This document shows positions 8,101 through 16,218 of a DNA stretch of 64,000 nt, in pieces. Positions within the stretch are counted from its first letter, which is position 1; each line of letters begins with the position of its first letter. Below the pieces are notes generated by a model that had not been told where the DNA came from, searched no databases, and was given only the letters and a program-made list of their open reading frames with translations. This DNA comes from Cytophagales bacterium (GTDB lineage: Bacteria; Bacteroidota; Bacteroidia; Cytophagales; Thermoflexibacteraceae), in the NCBI GenBank assembly GCA_004294445.1, contig REAZ01000011.1, forward strand, positions 1 through 64,000, in the 5' to 3' direction. A program made the position numbers and the translations under genes.

Positions 8101-9870
8101 ACTTGGGCTGATGCTTTGCCCGCTTGTGGGAAAAATAATTTCTCGATAAAATGGATTTGCAGTCCATGTAATTGCATAGTCTTGAGTGCCTTGCGGAATA
8201 TTTACCCCTACAACACTGATGGTATAGTTTCCTGCTATTGGGTTATCTATAGTAACCTGCTCTATGTTGTTGCGGCTGTCTATCTGTCGAGTTGCTATAG
8301 CATTAGGGGTAAGAGGATTTAGCACCCAAGGATTGAAAATAGTACCATCTGGAGATATTACTTGCAGATTTAGGTCATTTACCAATGCGACAGAAGCACC
8401 CGTCAAAGCCTCTACATCTATCCAAGTGAGCATAATTTTTAGCTCGGCAGTATTAGGAGCTACAGTAATCGTTTTTATATTTGTTTGGTTTTGGCTCACG
8501 CTTTTCTTTTCAAAACGATTTTCTTCTAATGCTTTCAAAGCATTGCCGCCGTTGAGCCTGCCAAAGCCCGAACGATAGTCAGGTCGTAAGTTATTAATAT
8601 CGTCCGCATTGTTGCAAAGGAGTGCCTTGATGAGGTCAGAAGTAGGATTCATATTGCCATTTATTTGCTTAAATCTTTCATAGAGCAGGGCAGCAACACC
8701 CGAAACCATAGGTGTAGCCATCGAGGTTCCAGACTTTATAACATACTGATTACTAAAACTTAATGAAAATACATTTTCGCCAACAGCACTAATATCAGGC
8801 TTAATTCTGCCATCTCTGGTAGGTCCGAAACTACTCGAAGTAGCAATGACATCTGTGCTATCTACAGAACCGACTATAATGGCATTTTTGCTTACATCAC
8901 TCAACGTAGTAAACCCTCCCGCGCAAGCGGCTTGTTCGTTGCCTGCTGCCACGCATTGGGTAAGAAATGGAAAAGTTCTTGCTAACATATCTCTCCTTCG
9001 GGCGCGCGAAGGGTAATTGTCCAAACCCGCACAAGCGGTAATGGTAGGTCCGAAGGAATTTTGGGTAATGACTACTCCCAGCGAAGGATTAGAGGGATTA
9101 ATGGCAGCCAAAACCTCGTCTTCTACAAAACTACTCGCATTGATTCTACCGTTATTGTGGTCGCTGTAGCTGTAGGAAAATAGCGTAGATTTGGGTGCAA
9201 TGCCTCTCGCTCTTGGGTTAATGATGCCCGCCCCGCCTACTGTCCCTGCTACGTGGTTGCCGTGGTCGTCTTGATTCGCATCTGTGAAATCATTATAAAT
9301 TTCCTTGTTTTGCATCCTATTTTCAAAATCTGCATGAGGTCTTAAGATGGCATCCCAAATACCTACTATTACGCCATTCCCTGTCAGATTTTTAGGTGCA
9401 TTATTCATAGCATTCACCCCTTGTCTATTCCTTCCAATATTATTTTTATTTTCCAAAGGAGCTTCCATATAGCTGATAAATTGCACCGAAGCAGATTTGG
9501 CAAGCACAATTACTTGATTTTTGGGAATAATAGCTTTGATGACACCAAAAAAGATGCTTTGAGCAAGTATTTTCCCTTTGAGCCGCATGATTTCATTCCT
9601 AACTTCGGCTATTCCTTCTTTTGAAAACAAAGTAACTTCTACACCTATCTGATTATCAGCAAATTGGGCGTGTGCGGGAACTTCATTTGTACGAATGTCG
9701 AAGGCTATTTTGCGAAGAGAAGCCTCTGCCACGCTGTCTCTGACCTGCGTTTCACTACGGTAGGGACTTTGGGCAAAAGCGGGAAAAATAGCTAAAAAAA
9801 AGATTGGCAATAAAAAAATAGTGCTATAATTTACACATTTTGGAACACGAGAAAGGTAAGTATTAAACAT
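5125..9870 (-). CDS. Secreted subtilisin-like (S8) serine protease with two beta-helix modules and type IX secretion signal
   Basis: 1581 aa from the ATG at 9870, chosen because it gives a proper signal peptide (TIFLLPIFFLAIFPAFAQ, ending near residue 34). An upstream in-frame Met at 10011 would start inside the preceding gene. The catalytic triad is D173 (GIWDA), H203 (DDHGNHVAGT) and S383 (SGTSMATP), preceded by a propeptide. Then come a jelly-roll-like region (about 505-600), an Ig/FN3-like region, and two related modules starting NGNDSGEGSLREAI and NGNDTGEGSLREAI. These run into right-handed beta-helix repeats rich in N-x-L/I turns. A second FN3 domain follows, then a C-terminal Por secretion domain (IYPNPSESDF to the end). 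It is likely an extracellular or surface protease. TATTTTTG (complement of 9905-9912) may be its -7 box, but no good -33 is visible. Confidence 0.93.
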   Translation of the reverse strand: MFNTYLSRVPKCVNYSTIFLLPIFFLAIFPAFAQSPYRSETQVRDSVAEASLRKIAFDIRTNEVPAHAQFADNQIGVEVTLFSKEGIAEVRNEIMRLKGKILAQSIFFGVIKAIIPKNQVIVLAKSASVQFISYMEAPLENKNNIGRNRQGVNAMNNAPKNLTGNGVIVGIWDAILRPHADFENRMQNKEIYNDFTDANQDDHGNHVAGTVGGAGIINPRARGIAPKSTLFSYSYSDHNNGRINASSFVEDEVLAAINPSNPSLGVVITQNSFGPTITACAGLDNYPSRARRRDMLARTFPFLTQCVAAGNEQAACAGGFTTLSDVSKNAIIVGSVDSTDVIATSSSFGPTRDGRIKPDISAVGENVFSLSFSNQYVIKSGTSMATPMVSGVAALLYERFKQINGNMNPTSDLIKALLCNNADDINNLRPDYRSGFGRLNGGNALKALEENRFEKKSVSQNQTNIKTITVAPNTAELKIMLTWIDVEALTGASVALVNDLNLQVISPDGTIFNPWVLNPLTPNAIATRQIDSRNNIEQVTIDNPIAGNYTISVVGVNIPQGTQDYAITWTANPFYREIIFPTSGQSISPSTNTIIYWQQAGATSGSPQTVEYSTNGGTSWTLIGTVNAPKTSINWNIPAIAPNAQVQVRVSGAFSPNIVANSENFSVMGTPTGFTATGCNAIQLSWSAVAGTTSYDVFAVNITDGSLTPLPNSPVITTNSTDTRALEIGKTYWYAVRARNGSVVGERSVAISYSFTENKDVMVTNGNDSGEGSLREAIDRACQANTISFAPNVSEVLLTSSLLISKNITINGGAGSKTVIIKRNSETPFRIFNVIAGAVNMNNLSVQNGAVVDNGGAILNTGNLTLRNCYLLYNNAGVMGSALLNGAGNLSGTATMINCVMAFNATTAQSTTGTTIQNGFARASLLTLQNCTITENTGVAGRIAIRSSSSSTLNLQNTIINQPQGGLNASATSVVISAGGNISADNTVLLNHATDLRNTDPRLLVFAPAYCSPAVNTGVGIAPATDILGNSRIGIIDRGAIEYTGQIPDNQSFIIKNGNDTGEGSLREAITCAPNDTQITFSSAVKEVRLTSSQLSITKGISIIGDGKIVIRRNANAPLFRIFNIENTSGIAVNLKGIGIANGKLAANANMNPLANGGGIRLANGNLILENVSVIENQSPQGAGIAINTLASIDINNSFITNNIANSNNNNTTLLGQNGGGLFIENGGRANLTNTLIANNIASNLGAGIFSAGSLNLLNVTIAGNRANQSPSNEVANNAAAGINLTNLAGMTTQNTIFHHPDLQNGNFISASMSTVSKGGNLSSDRTMLALLQESTDQNEVKPLFISPKDTNFGLLCYDLARINPALNAAVKTNMPKTDILGKERVFDEIGAYALQTCPIPSPNLSAKAGNAIITLTWEKSQTSIPLVYEIYAFSANTPAQLIGTTTDNTFVINGLQNSINYSFYLTASSKFGQSEKSNIVSARPSIVLSSDGESYVNQLFIYPNPSESDFSLLLKEENTSQTAMLTVINLAGQTLANHVLKAKANRQFEEKISLSHFPSGVYLLMLTTEKGVYFHKIQKL

Positions 9871-9932
9871 AATGATTCGTTTTATTCTGTGATAGTGATT
9901 TCGGCAAAAATACACAAAAAAACAATCCAATA

Positions 9933-10358
9933 TTACATACTTTTTACTTTCTTTGCCAACTGATACAATAAAAAGCCCACAGGTCCCGCCATCAGCGTGC
10001 AAAATATGCAAACAGAAGTAATGATTGCATTTACCTGATGTTTCTGACTATCGTTGAGTACCCAAGTCCCTACGAGCAAATCAAAAGCTAAATAGTGAAA
10101 CCAACCACCTACCACTACTTGGTCGTTACCCATTTTGAACAAATTTTTGATACCTTCGAAAGTGCTGAAATCGGGCATCTGCCCGCCACCAAAGAGGTTA
10201 GGTAACACCAAAAACGCATAAGCCACCGCCAATGCCAAAGGAATGAGGTACGAGTTTGCAAGGAGTAGTGTCCATCGCCATTTTGGGGCAAAAATCATAA
10301 GCAACCACTGCGGCAAAATCAGGGTATTAAAAATCGAGAAAATAGTTTCTATATTCAT
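9933..10358 (-). CDS. ABA4-like (DUF4281) integral membrane protein
   Basis: 141 aa with about four membrane segments: residues 8-25, 33-53, 85-103 and 110-134. The pattern (IFNTLILPQWLLMIFAPKW, VGGWFHYLAFDLLVGTWV) matches the ABA4-like/DUF4281 family. The plant member ABA4 is required for neoxanthin synthesis; bacterial members have no settled function. It lies 62 bp upstream of the protease start and could share a transcript with it. Any role in carotenoid metabolism is inference only; a carotenoid oxygenase lies 40 kb away. Confidence 0.7.
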   Translation of the reverse strand: MNIETIFSIFNTLILPQWLLMIFAPKWRWTLLLANSYLIPLALAVAYAFLVLPNLFGGGQMPDFSTFEGIKNLFKMGNDQVVVGGWFHYLAFDLLVGTWVLNDSQKHQVNAIITSVCIFCTLMAGPVGFLLYQLAKKVKSM

Positions 10359-10431
10359 GTCTGTTGATTATTAGTGTTTTGTGTTTTAGCCTACAGAGTA
10401 AATTTCAATAGTAATTTCCCAATTAAAAAAT

Positions 10432-10467
10432 AAAAGCACCATTTCGTAAAAAAAAAATGGTGCTTTT
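10432..10467. terminator. Terminator after ffh
   Basis: A perfect 11-bp inverted repeat, AAAAGCACCAT (10432-10442) and ATGGTGCTTTT (10457-10467), with an A-rich loop and flanking A/T runs. It sits 19 bp past the ffh stop codon and works in principle on both strands. Confidence 0.8.
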
Positions 10468-10485
10468 TGTTCAGTTTTTTTATGC

Positions 10486-11811
10486 TTATCTCTTTTTGGA
10501 CTTCATTTTTTGCAGTTGGGCAGGATTAATCTGATTCATCTTTTTCATCATTTGCCGCATCTGGTCAAACTGTTTGATGAGGTTATTTAGCTGCTGAATC
10601 GTAGTGCCACTTCCCTTCGCTATGCGTTGCTTTCTGCTATTGTCCAGAATTTCTGGTTTTGCGCGCTCCTTTTTAGTCATAGAGTGAATCATTGCTTCTA
10701 TTGGTTTGAAGGAATCATCATCAATGTCCACATCTTTGAGTGCCTTACCCATACCTGGCACCATTGCTATCAAATCTTTCAAATTTCCCATGCGTTTGAT
10801 TTGCTGAATTTGGGAAAGGAAATCATCAAAATCGAGTTGGTTTTTGCGAATTTTTGCTTCTATCCGCTTAGATTCCTCATCATCAAAAGCACGTTGCGCC
10901 CTTTCCACTAAGGAAAGTACGTCCCCCATGCCCAAGATACGCTGTGCCATACGGTCGGGATAGAAGTAGTCTATTGCTTCCATTTTTTCGCCCGTACCTA
11001 TGAATTTGATGGGTTTATTTACTGTTTGGCGAATAGAAAGAGCCGCACCACCTCTGGAATCGCCATCGAGCTTAGTAAGCACAACACCGTCATAATCAAT
11101 TCGTTCATTGAATATCTGTGCTGTGGTTACGGCATCCTGCCCCGTCATGGAGTCCACAACGAATAGCGTTTCCGAAGGATTAACCGCTTTTTTGAGGGCA
11201 GCTATTTCCTTCATCAGCACTTCGTCTATTGCCAAGCGACCCGCAGTATCTACAATAACTATTTTTTTATTATTTGCCTTTGCATATTTAATTGCGTTCT
11301 GAGCTATCTGTATGGCATCTTTGCTCTCCATTTCGGTATAAACGTCCACGCCTACTTGCTCGCCCAATACCTTGAGTTGCTCCATAGCGGCAGGTCTATA
11401 CACGTCGCAGGCAGCAAGCATCACTTGCTTGCCCTGGCTTTTTAGAAAGTTTGCTAATTTGCCCGAAAAAGTAGTTTTACCCGCACCATTTAAGCCCGCA
11501 ATCAAGATAACAGCAGGGTCTCCTTTGGTGTTCATGTCTTGTTTTTCTCCACCCATTAGGTTGGTTAGCTTGTCATAGACAATCTTTACAAACATCTCAC
11601 GAGGCGAAACAGCAATCAATATCTTGCTCCCTAAGGCTTCTTCTCTAATTTCGTCAGTAATTTCCTTAGCAACTTTGAAGTTTACGTCCGCATCGAGTAA
11701 GGCTCGGCGTATCTCTTTCACCGTAGTTGCTACGTTTATTTCTGTGATTGAACCTTGTCCTTTAAGTACCTTTAATGCTTTATCTAATTTTTGGCTTAAA
11801 TTCTCAAACAT
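10486..11811 (-). CDS. ffh: Signal recognition particle protein Ffh
   Basis: SRP54-type GTPase, 441 aa, the normal length. It binds SRP RNA and the signal sequences of nascent membrane proteins and docks with FtsY. The N domain is residues 1-90. The G domain has the P-loop GLNGAGKTT (about 106-114), DVYRPAA, DTAGR and TKLDGD. The C-terminal M domain is methionine-rich (QFDQMRQMMKKMNQ) with the GSG loop (AKGSGTT) for RNA binding. It has its own terminator and appears to be monocistronic. No -7/-33 pair with good spacing was found upstream. Confidence 0.98.
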   Translation of the reverse strand: MFENLSQKLDKALKVLKGQGSITEINVATTVKEIRRALLDADVNFKVAKEITDEIREEALGSKILIAVSPREMFVKIVYDKLTNLMGGEKQDMNTKGDPAVILIAGLNGAGKTTFSGKLANFLKSQGKQVMLAACDVYRPAAMEQLKVLGEQVGVDVYTEMESKDAIQIAQNAIKYAKANNKKIVIVDTAGRLAIDEVLMKEIAALKKAVNPSETLFVVDSMTGQDAVTTAQIFNERIDYDGVVLTKLDGDSRGGAALSIRQTVNKPIKFIGTGEKMEAIDYFYPDRMAQRILGMGDVLSLVERAQRAFDDEESKRIEAKIRKNQLDFDDFLSQIQQIKRMGNLKDLIAMVPGMGKALKDVDIDDDSFKPIEAMIHSMTKKERAKPEILDNSRKQRIAKGSGTTIQQLNNLIKQFDQMRQMMKKMNQINPAQLQKMKSKKR

Positions 11812-12178
11812 TTTACTTAGTGAGTTATGAGCGAAGTGCCGCCCAGTTGTTTTCTAAAATTTTGCAAATATGCAAATAGATAAGACGAATTACAAAATTA
11901 GCAGCATAAATTACAAAATTTTGCATTGCAAAGCAACTTTTCTCCAATAAGTTGCATCTATTAAGCAAAATGTTCTTACTCGTACAACATAGTGTTCGTT
12001 TATGAACGCATAAGATAAATATTAACAAATTAAAACATTGATATACAATATTTTATAACTTTTGGTATGCTAATTGGCTTGTATGCCTACATATTGGTAC
12101 TTTTTACTTTGCAGTAAGATTAGTCATCAAAAACATTGGATATCAAACTTATTTTTACACTCAATAACAATTAAGAAC
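11812..12178. other. Intergenic region with no recognisable gene
   Basis: This AT-rich stretch separates divergent ffh and a small membrane-protein gene. It contains two copies of TTACAAAATT (near 11891 and 11911) and short open frames without coding character. A TAATTTTG (complement of 11893-11900) could be an ffh -7 box but lacks a -33 partner. No RNA gene was recognised. Confidence 0.5.
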
Positions 12179-12577
12179 ATGGAAGACATGATTGCAGTTA
12201 CATTCATATTTGGAACGCCTATAGTAGCTATTCTGAGCTATACATTCATCAAAGGCTTGCAGATAATAACAGGCAGAGGGAAGTACAGTCTAAGCAACAA
12301 AGATATTTTGCAAATAAAAAATGAAAATGAGCAAATGAAGCAACGTATTGAAAACTTGGAAGTTATCGTTACAAATGCTGACCCTGTGCTGATGGAAAAC
12401 TATGTAAAACTACAAAATCAAAATAAGCAATCACATCTCAATCAGCCACAGTACCAGTCGCAAAGTAGCTTTTCGAGGAAAGGGCAAGAAATACCATTAG
12501 AGGAAAACTTCAAAGCCGTTATGAATAAAATGTTACTCAAAGTAGATACAATGTTAGACGATAAAAGAAGACGCTAA
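12179..12577 (+). CDS. Small single-pass membrane protein with coiled coil
   Basis: 132 aa from the ATG at 12179, which gives MEDMIAVTFIFGTPIVAILSY; an earlier Met at 12074 only adds non-coding-like residues. One N-terminal membrane segment (about 5-25) is followed by a short coiled coil (KNENEQMKQRIENLEVIV, about 45-62) and a polar Gln-rich tail. The layout is reminiscent of PspB-like phage-shock proteins, but I see no clear family signature and no PspC or PspA neighbour. It lies 147 bp upstream of an RND adaptor gene on the same strand. Function unknown. Confidence 0.65.
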   Translation: MEDMIAVTFIFGTPIVAILSYTFIKGLQIITGRGKYSLSNKDILQIKNENEQMKQRIENLEVIVTNADPVLMENYVKLQNQNKQSHLNQPQYQSQSSFSRKGQEIPLEENFKAVMNKMLLKVDTMLDDKRRR

Positions 12578-12724
12578 TTGCCCTATTATGAGTTATTAAT
12601 TATGCATTTTTTTGTTTCAAATGGCACATTATAAATCATTTACACAAGAAAATACAAACGAATGGGCTCAATCAATTAATCATCAAAATAGTCTGGAAAA
12701 AACTTAAACTTATTTTTTACACAA

Positions 12725-13954
12725 ATGGAAACGACTGAAATTGTTTTAGAAAAGAAAAAAGTAAAGGAAGCCCCCAAACAAGAACGGATTGAAGGCAAAC
12801 GCCTCTCTGTTGGTGCTATCTTCAAAAAAATGTTTTTGGGCTTGTTTATCATTGGATTTGTGGCAGGCTCTATATGGCTTGTTTACTATTTCATCAATAA
12901 ATCGAGTACGCCTACGGTGATTTATAAAACAGAAATGCCGTTCAAAGCGAACATTACCAAGAAAACGGTGGCAACTGGTGCTATAGTTCCTAAAAGAGAA
13001 GTGCCTGTAAAGCCACAAGTTTCGGGCATCATCGAGGCTTTGTATGTAGAGGCAGGACAGCAAGTGAGTGCGGGACAGCTCATCGCAAAGGTGAGAGTGG
13101 TGCAGAATCTTTCGGGGAAAAACAATGACCTAAGAACTATCAATGAGGGCGAACGAGCAGTACAGACCGCAAAAGTAAGTTTTGAAAACGCACAAATTGA
13201 AAAGGAACGCCAAGAAAAATTGCTTGCACAAAAAGCCATTTCCCAGCAAGAATATCAGCGCGCATTGACCGAATTTAACATGAGGAAAGAGGAACTTGCA
13301 AGAGCAGAAAAAGGATTAGATATATCCTTGCAAAATGTAATGCAAAATTCTGGACGCATTTCCAACGATATTTATTCTACTGTTGATGGAATGGTGCTTG
13401 ACGTACCAGTGAAAGTAGGTAGCTCTGTCATAGAACGCAACAATTTCAACGAGGGAACGACCATAGCGATAGTGGCAGACATGAATAGCCTTATTTTTGA
13501 GGGCAAGGTAGATGAATCGGAAGTAGGCAAAATAAAAGAAGGCATGGACTTAAACTTAACTATTGGTGCCATTGTAGATAAGACATTCAAGGCAAAATTA
13601 GAGTTTATTTCCCCCAAAGGCGTTACCGAAGAAGGCTCTATCAAGTTCCAAATCAAGGCAAAAGTATTGCTCAATCAAGGAGATTTCATTAGGGCGGGCT
13701 ACAGTGCCAATGCCGACATCGTCCTCGACCAAAAAGACAGCGTGCTATCCATCAAGGAAAGTATGCTACAGTTTGGCAAGAAAGACAGCGTTTTTGTAGA
13801 GGTGGAAACTTCTTCTGCCCAAGTATTTGAAAAACGCCTCATCAAAACGGGTATTTCTGACGGTATTAACATAGAGGTAATATCTGGCATAGACAAAAAC
13901 AGCAAAATAAAGCTACCAGAGATGAAAACAGCAAATAAAGAAGACAAAAAATAG
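12725..13954 (+). CDS. HlyD/MacA-type efflux periplasmic adaptor (membrane fusion protein)
   Basis: 409 aa. The N-terminus is cytoplasmic, with one membrane anchor (about residues 35-58, FLGLFIIGFVAGSIWLVYYF). Next comes a barrel-sandwich half (VPVKPQVSGIIEALYVEAGQ), an alpha-hairpin (about 138-200, rich in E/K/Q, including EKLLAQKAISQQEYQRA), the second lipoyl half (IYSTVDGMVLDVPVKVGS) and a beta-barrel. Such adaptors link an inner-membrane ABC or RND pump to an outer-membrane channel. No pump gene is adjacent: tRNA-Asp follows, and the nearest exporter (19.5 kb) is a C39 ABC protein in a separate unit. It may therefore serve a pump encoded elsewhere. Confidence 0.88.
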   Translation: METTEIVLEKKKVKEAPKQERIEGKRLSVGAIFKKMFLGLFIIGFVAGSIWLVYYFINKSSTPTVIYKTEMPFKANITKKTVATGAIVPKREVPVKPQVSGIIEALYVEAGQQVSAGQLIAKVRVVQNLSGKNNDLRTINEGERAVQTAKVSFENAQIEKERQEKLLAQKAISQQEYQRALTEFNMRKEELARAEKGLDISLQNVMQNSGRISNDIYSTVDGMVLDVPVKVGSSVIERNNFNEGTTIAIVADMNSLIFEGKVDESEVGKIKEGMDLNLTIGAIVDKTFKAKLEFISPKGVTEEGSIKFQIKAKVLLNQGDFIRAGYSANADIVLDQKDSVLSIKESMLQFGKKDSVFVEVETSSAQVFEKRLIKTGISDGINIEVISGIDKNSKIKLPEMKTANKEDKK

Positions 13955-13994
13955 TGGCAAACGAATAAAATTTCAAATTTTTTTCTCAAAACGT

Positions 13995-14025
13995 TTGGAG
14001 AAGTGAAATAAGCCGCTTACCTTTG
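13995..14025 (+). promoter_or_regulatory. Promoter of tRNA-Asp (TTG-N20-TACCTTTG)
   Basis: TTG at 13995-13997 and TACCTTTG at 14018-14025, spaced 20 bp. This is an excellent match to the Bacteroidota sigma-A consensus, 36 bp before the mature tRNA. Confidence 0.75.
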
Positions 14026-14061
14026 CAACACATTTCAGGATAACCAATATGAAAAGTAAAC

Positions 14062-14135
14062 GGAGTGGTAGTTCAGCTGGTTAGAATGCCTGCCTGTCAC
14101 GCAGGAGGTCGCGGGTTCGAGTCCCGTCCATTCCG
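14062..14135 (+). tRNA. tRNA-Asp (GTC)
   Basis: A 74-nt cloverleaf. The acceptor stem GGAGTGG pairs with CCATTCC (one G-U), with discriminator G at 14135. The anticodon loop is CTGTCAC with GTC at 14096-14098, and the T arm is GCGGG-TTCGAGT-CCCGT. CCA is not encoded (CAAAA follows), so it would be added after transcription. It is a single tRNA gene with its own promoter and terminator. Confidence 0.97.
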
Positions 14136-14180
14136 CAAAAACATATAGCTAACTGATAGTAAAGCAGTTACAAAGACAAA

Positions 14181-14215
14181 AAAGAGGTTACACATAAAAA
14201 GTGTACCCTCTTTTT
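14181..14215 (+). terminator. Terminator after tRNA-Asp
   Basis: The stem AAAGAGGTTACAC (14181-14193) pairs with GTGTACCCTCTTT (14201-14213) with one mismatch and a 7-nt A-rich loop, followed by TTTTTG. It lies about 45 bp past the tRNA. Confidence 0.8.
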
Positions 14216-14375
14216 GTTTAACCTATTGGAATCTGCATTTGAATATTTTGATTGTGCAAAATACAATAATTGCCTCTAAAGTATAAATAATTGAAAAAAA
14301 GATGTTCTCATAAATGCACCTATTTTTCACTATTTAACCCGCTCCTTACAACACAAATACTTTCAGATTTAGCGA

Positions 14376-15452
14376 TTATTTCCAAGCATTTTCCAAAAAT
14401 CTTAGCCAATTTCCGTAAAAGATATTATTCACATCTTGGTCAGAATAGCCACTATTTTTCAAAATACCTTCTAATTTTTGGAGGTCTGCTATCGTTTCCA
14501 AATCTTGCGGACTCTGTTCCTTTCCAAATGCACCGTCTAAGTCCGAGCCAATGCCAACGTGCAGCGAATTGCCCGCTATTTGGCAGATGCGGTCTATATG
14601 CGGAACGATATGAGATAGCTTTAGCCCTGTATTTTCGGGCGTGCTTTGCCCGCGTACCCAGTTTGGTATCATCATCCATGCATCGAATGCCATGCCTATT
14701 ACTGCTTGTCTTTCAATGAGTTCCTTGAACTGTTCGTCAGAAAATTGGCGGTTATGCGGGGTGATGCTTCGGCAAAGGTGATGACTTGCCCAAACTGCTC
14801 CGCCAAAGTAATCCATTGCCTCCCGAAAGCTTGTATCGCAAAGATGAGTAGCGTCTAAAATAACATTGAGGCGTTCCATTTCTTTGAGTAATGCCCTGCC
14901 TTTTTGCCCGATACCGCCTTCCGAATCTGTGCCATACGCATAAACACCTTTGCCGTAATGGGCTAACCCAACTGCTCTTAGTCCTTTTTGGTAGGATTTT
15001 TCCAAATACGAAATATTTACTATAGAGTCTGCACCCTCCAAGCTCAGGATATAGCCAATGGGTAGTTTTTCCGTAGTTTCGGCGTTTTCCCAAAGTGCCA
15101 AATGCTGCTGCAAACCTTGCTTATCTCGTATCTGCACCATCTCTCCCTGCTCCTCCATTGCCTCGTACCAAGCCAACTGCCCTTGCGACTGCGCCCATGC
15201 TTGGGACTGTGAGTTCCAACCACTTAGAGAACTTTCAGGCGTTATGTATCGAGCTATTTGTGTCGCTACGCACAGCCCAATGTTGCCCTTTCGCATTTCT
15301 GACAAACTAATAACGCCCTTGCCTCTGTCTGGCTTATCAGTCATATCTTGCTCACGTTCTCTAATCGTCTGAATATCTTGTGTCAAATCTCTATTCCATT
15401 CGAGAGCATTCATGGAGAGGTCTAAATGTGCATCAAAAATGAGTTTTGCCAT
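14376..15452 (-). CDS. Membrane dipeptidase (M19, renal dipeptidase family)
   Basis: 358 aa zinc amidohydrolase. Metal ligands are visible in DAHLDL near the N-terminus, the bridging Glu in SLEGADSI, the His in DATHLCD, ASHHLCR and the closing GIGSDLDG. The family hydrolyses dipeptides, including D-amino acid dipeptides. No signal peptide is seen, so it is probably cytoplasmic. The start codon overlaps the deoC stop by one base (TAATG at 15450-15454 on the minus strand), which implies translational coupling. It is the last gene of the gntR-deoC-dipeptidase operon. Its physiological substrate is not shown by the sequence. Confidence 0.9.
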   Translation of the reverse strand: MAKLIFDAHLDLSMNALEWNRDLTQDIQTIREREQDMTDKPDRGKGVISLSEMRKGNIGLCVATQIARYITPESSLSGWNSQSQAWAQSQGQLAWYEAMEEQGEMVQIRDKQGLQQHLALWENAETTEKLPIGYILSLEGADSIVNISYLEKSYQKGLRAVGLAHYGKGVYAYGTDSEGGIGQKGRALLKEMERLNVILDATHLCDTSFREAMDYFGGAVWASHHLCRSITPHNRQFSDEQFKELIERQAVIGMAFDAWMMIPNWVRGQSTPENTGLKLSHIVPHIDRICQIAGNSLHVGIGSDLDGAFGKEQSPQDLETIADLQKLEGILKNSGYSDQDVNNIFYGNWLRFLENAWK

Positions 15453-16204
15453 TAGTAGCCTTTAGTTTCTGTGATAACTACGTTTTCGGAGGCGATACCA
15501 AAGCGTTTTTTTGCTTCTTCTATCATTGCTATTGTAGCTGTTGCCCCTATGCGGGTTACACCCAATGCCTTTACTTTGAGCAAATCGTCTAAGGAACGTA
15601 CACCGCCCGCTGCTTTTATCTGCACAGAGGCGGCACTATGCTTCCGCATGAGCTTTAAATCGTAGTCGGTGGCTCCCAAGTACGAATATTTGCCATCACT
15701 GCCTTTTACAAAGCCGTAACCTGTAGAAGTTTTGACAAAAGCAACACCTACTTCACTACAGATTTCACATAGTTTGATTTTGAACTTATCTTCGGGTAAA
15801 TAGTCGTTTTCAAAAATTACTTTCAAAATAGCCCCATGTTTCACGCAAGTATCATTAATTTGCCTGATTTCCTCTTTGACGTAACCCCACTCTTCGCCCA
15901 GCACTTTCCCAATATTTACAACCATGTCTATCTCCGTAGCTCCATCTTTGCAAGATTGCTCGGTTTCTGCTATTTTGATAGCTGTAGTGCTATTTCCATG
16001 CGGAAAGCCAATGACCGTACAAACGAGTACATCAGAGCCTTCGAGCCACTTTACTGCATCTCGGACAGCATAAGGCTTGATACAAACAGAGGCAACCTCA
16101 TACTTTTTAGCAATATCGCAACCCTCTATTAATTCTTGGTCGGTCATGGTTGGGTGCAAAAGTGAATGATCTATCATTTTTGCAAGTTCTTTGATTTGAT
16201 TCAT
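15452..16204 (-). CDS. deoC: Deoxyribose-phosphate aldolase
   Basis: 250 aa class I aldolase. It cleaves 2-deoxyribose 5-phosphate to glyceraldehyde 3-phosphate and acetaldehyde in deoxynucleoside catabolism. The Schiff-base lysine sits in FVKTSTGYG, and the phosphate-binding IKAAGGVRS motif is present. The N-terminus MIDHSLLHPTMTDQEL is typical. It lies 14 bp after gntR and overlaps the next gene by one base, so the three genes form an operon. Control is probably by the GntR protein through the palindrome at 16979-16998. Confidence 0.95.
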   Translation of the reverse strand: MNQIKELAKMIDHSLLHPTMTDQELIEGCDIAKKYEVASVCIKPYAVRDAVKWLEGSDVLVCTVIGFPHGNSTTAIKIAETEQSCKDGATEIDMVVNIGKVLGEEWGYVKEEIRQINDTCVKHGAILKVIFENDYLPEDKFKIKLCEICSEVGVAFVKTSTGYGFVKGSDGKYSYLGATDYDLKLMRKHSAASVQIKAAGGVRSLDDLLKVKALGVTRIGATATIAMIEEAKKRFGIASENVVITETKGY

Positions 16205-16218
16205 TTTTCTACCTATTT

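Noticed and set aside
7522-8322. A 266-codon plus-strand open frame opposite the subtilase gene
   Set aside because: It is antisense to a well-supported protein, rich in Cys and without any family motif; the length comes from low-stop antisense codons.
9871-10011. An upstream start for the subtilase
   Set aside because: It would run into the end of the ABA4-like gene and bury the signal peptide; the ATG at 9870 places the signal peptide at the N-terminus.
10444-10448. A TCGTA half-site of the BlaI operator type near the ffh terminator
   Set aside because: There is no TACGA partner six bases away; the sequence belongs to the terminator loop.
12074-12178. An upstream start for the small membrane protein
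   Set aside because: The extra 35 residues have no leader or domain character, and the ATG at 12179 begins directly at the membrane segment.
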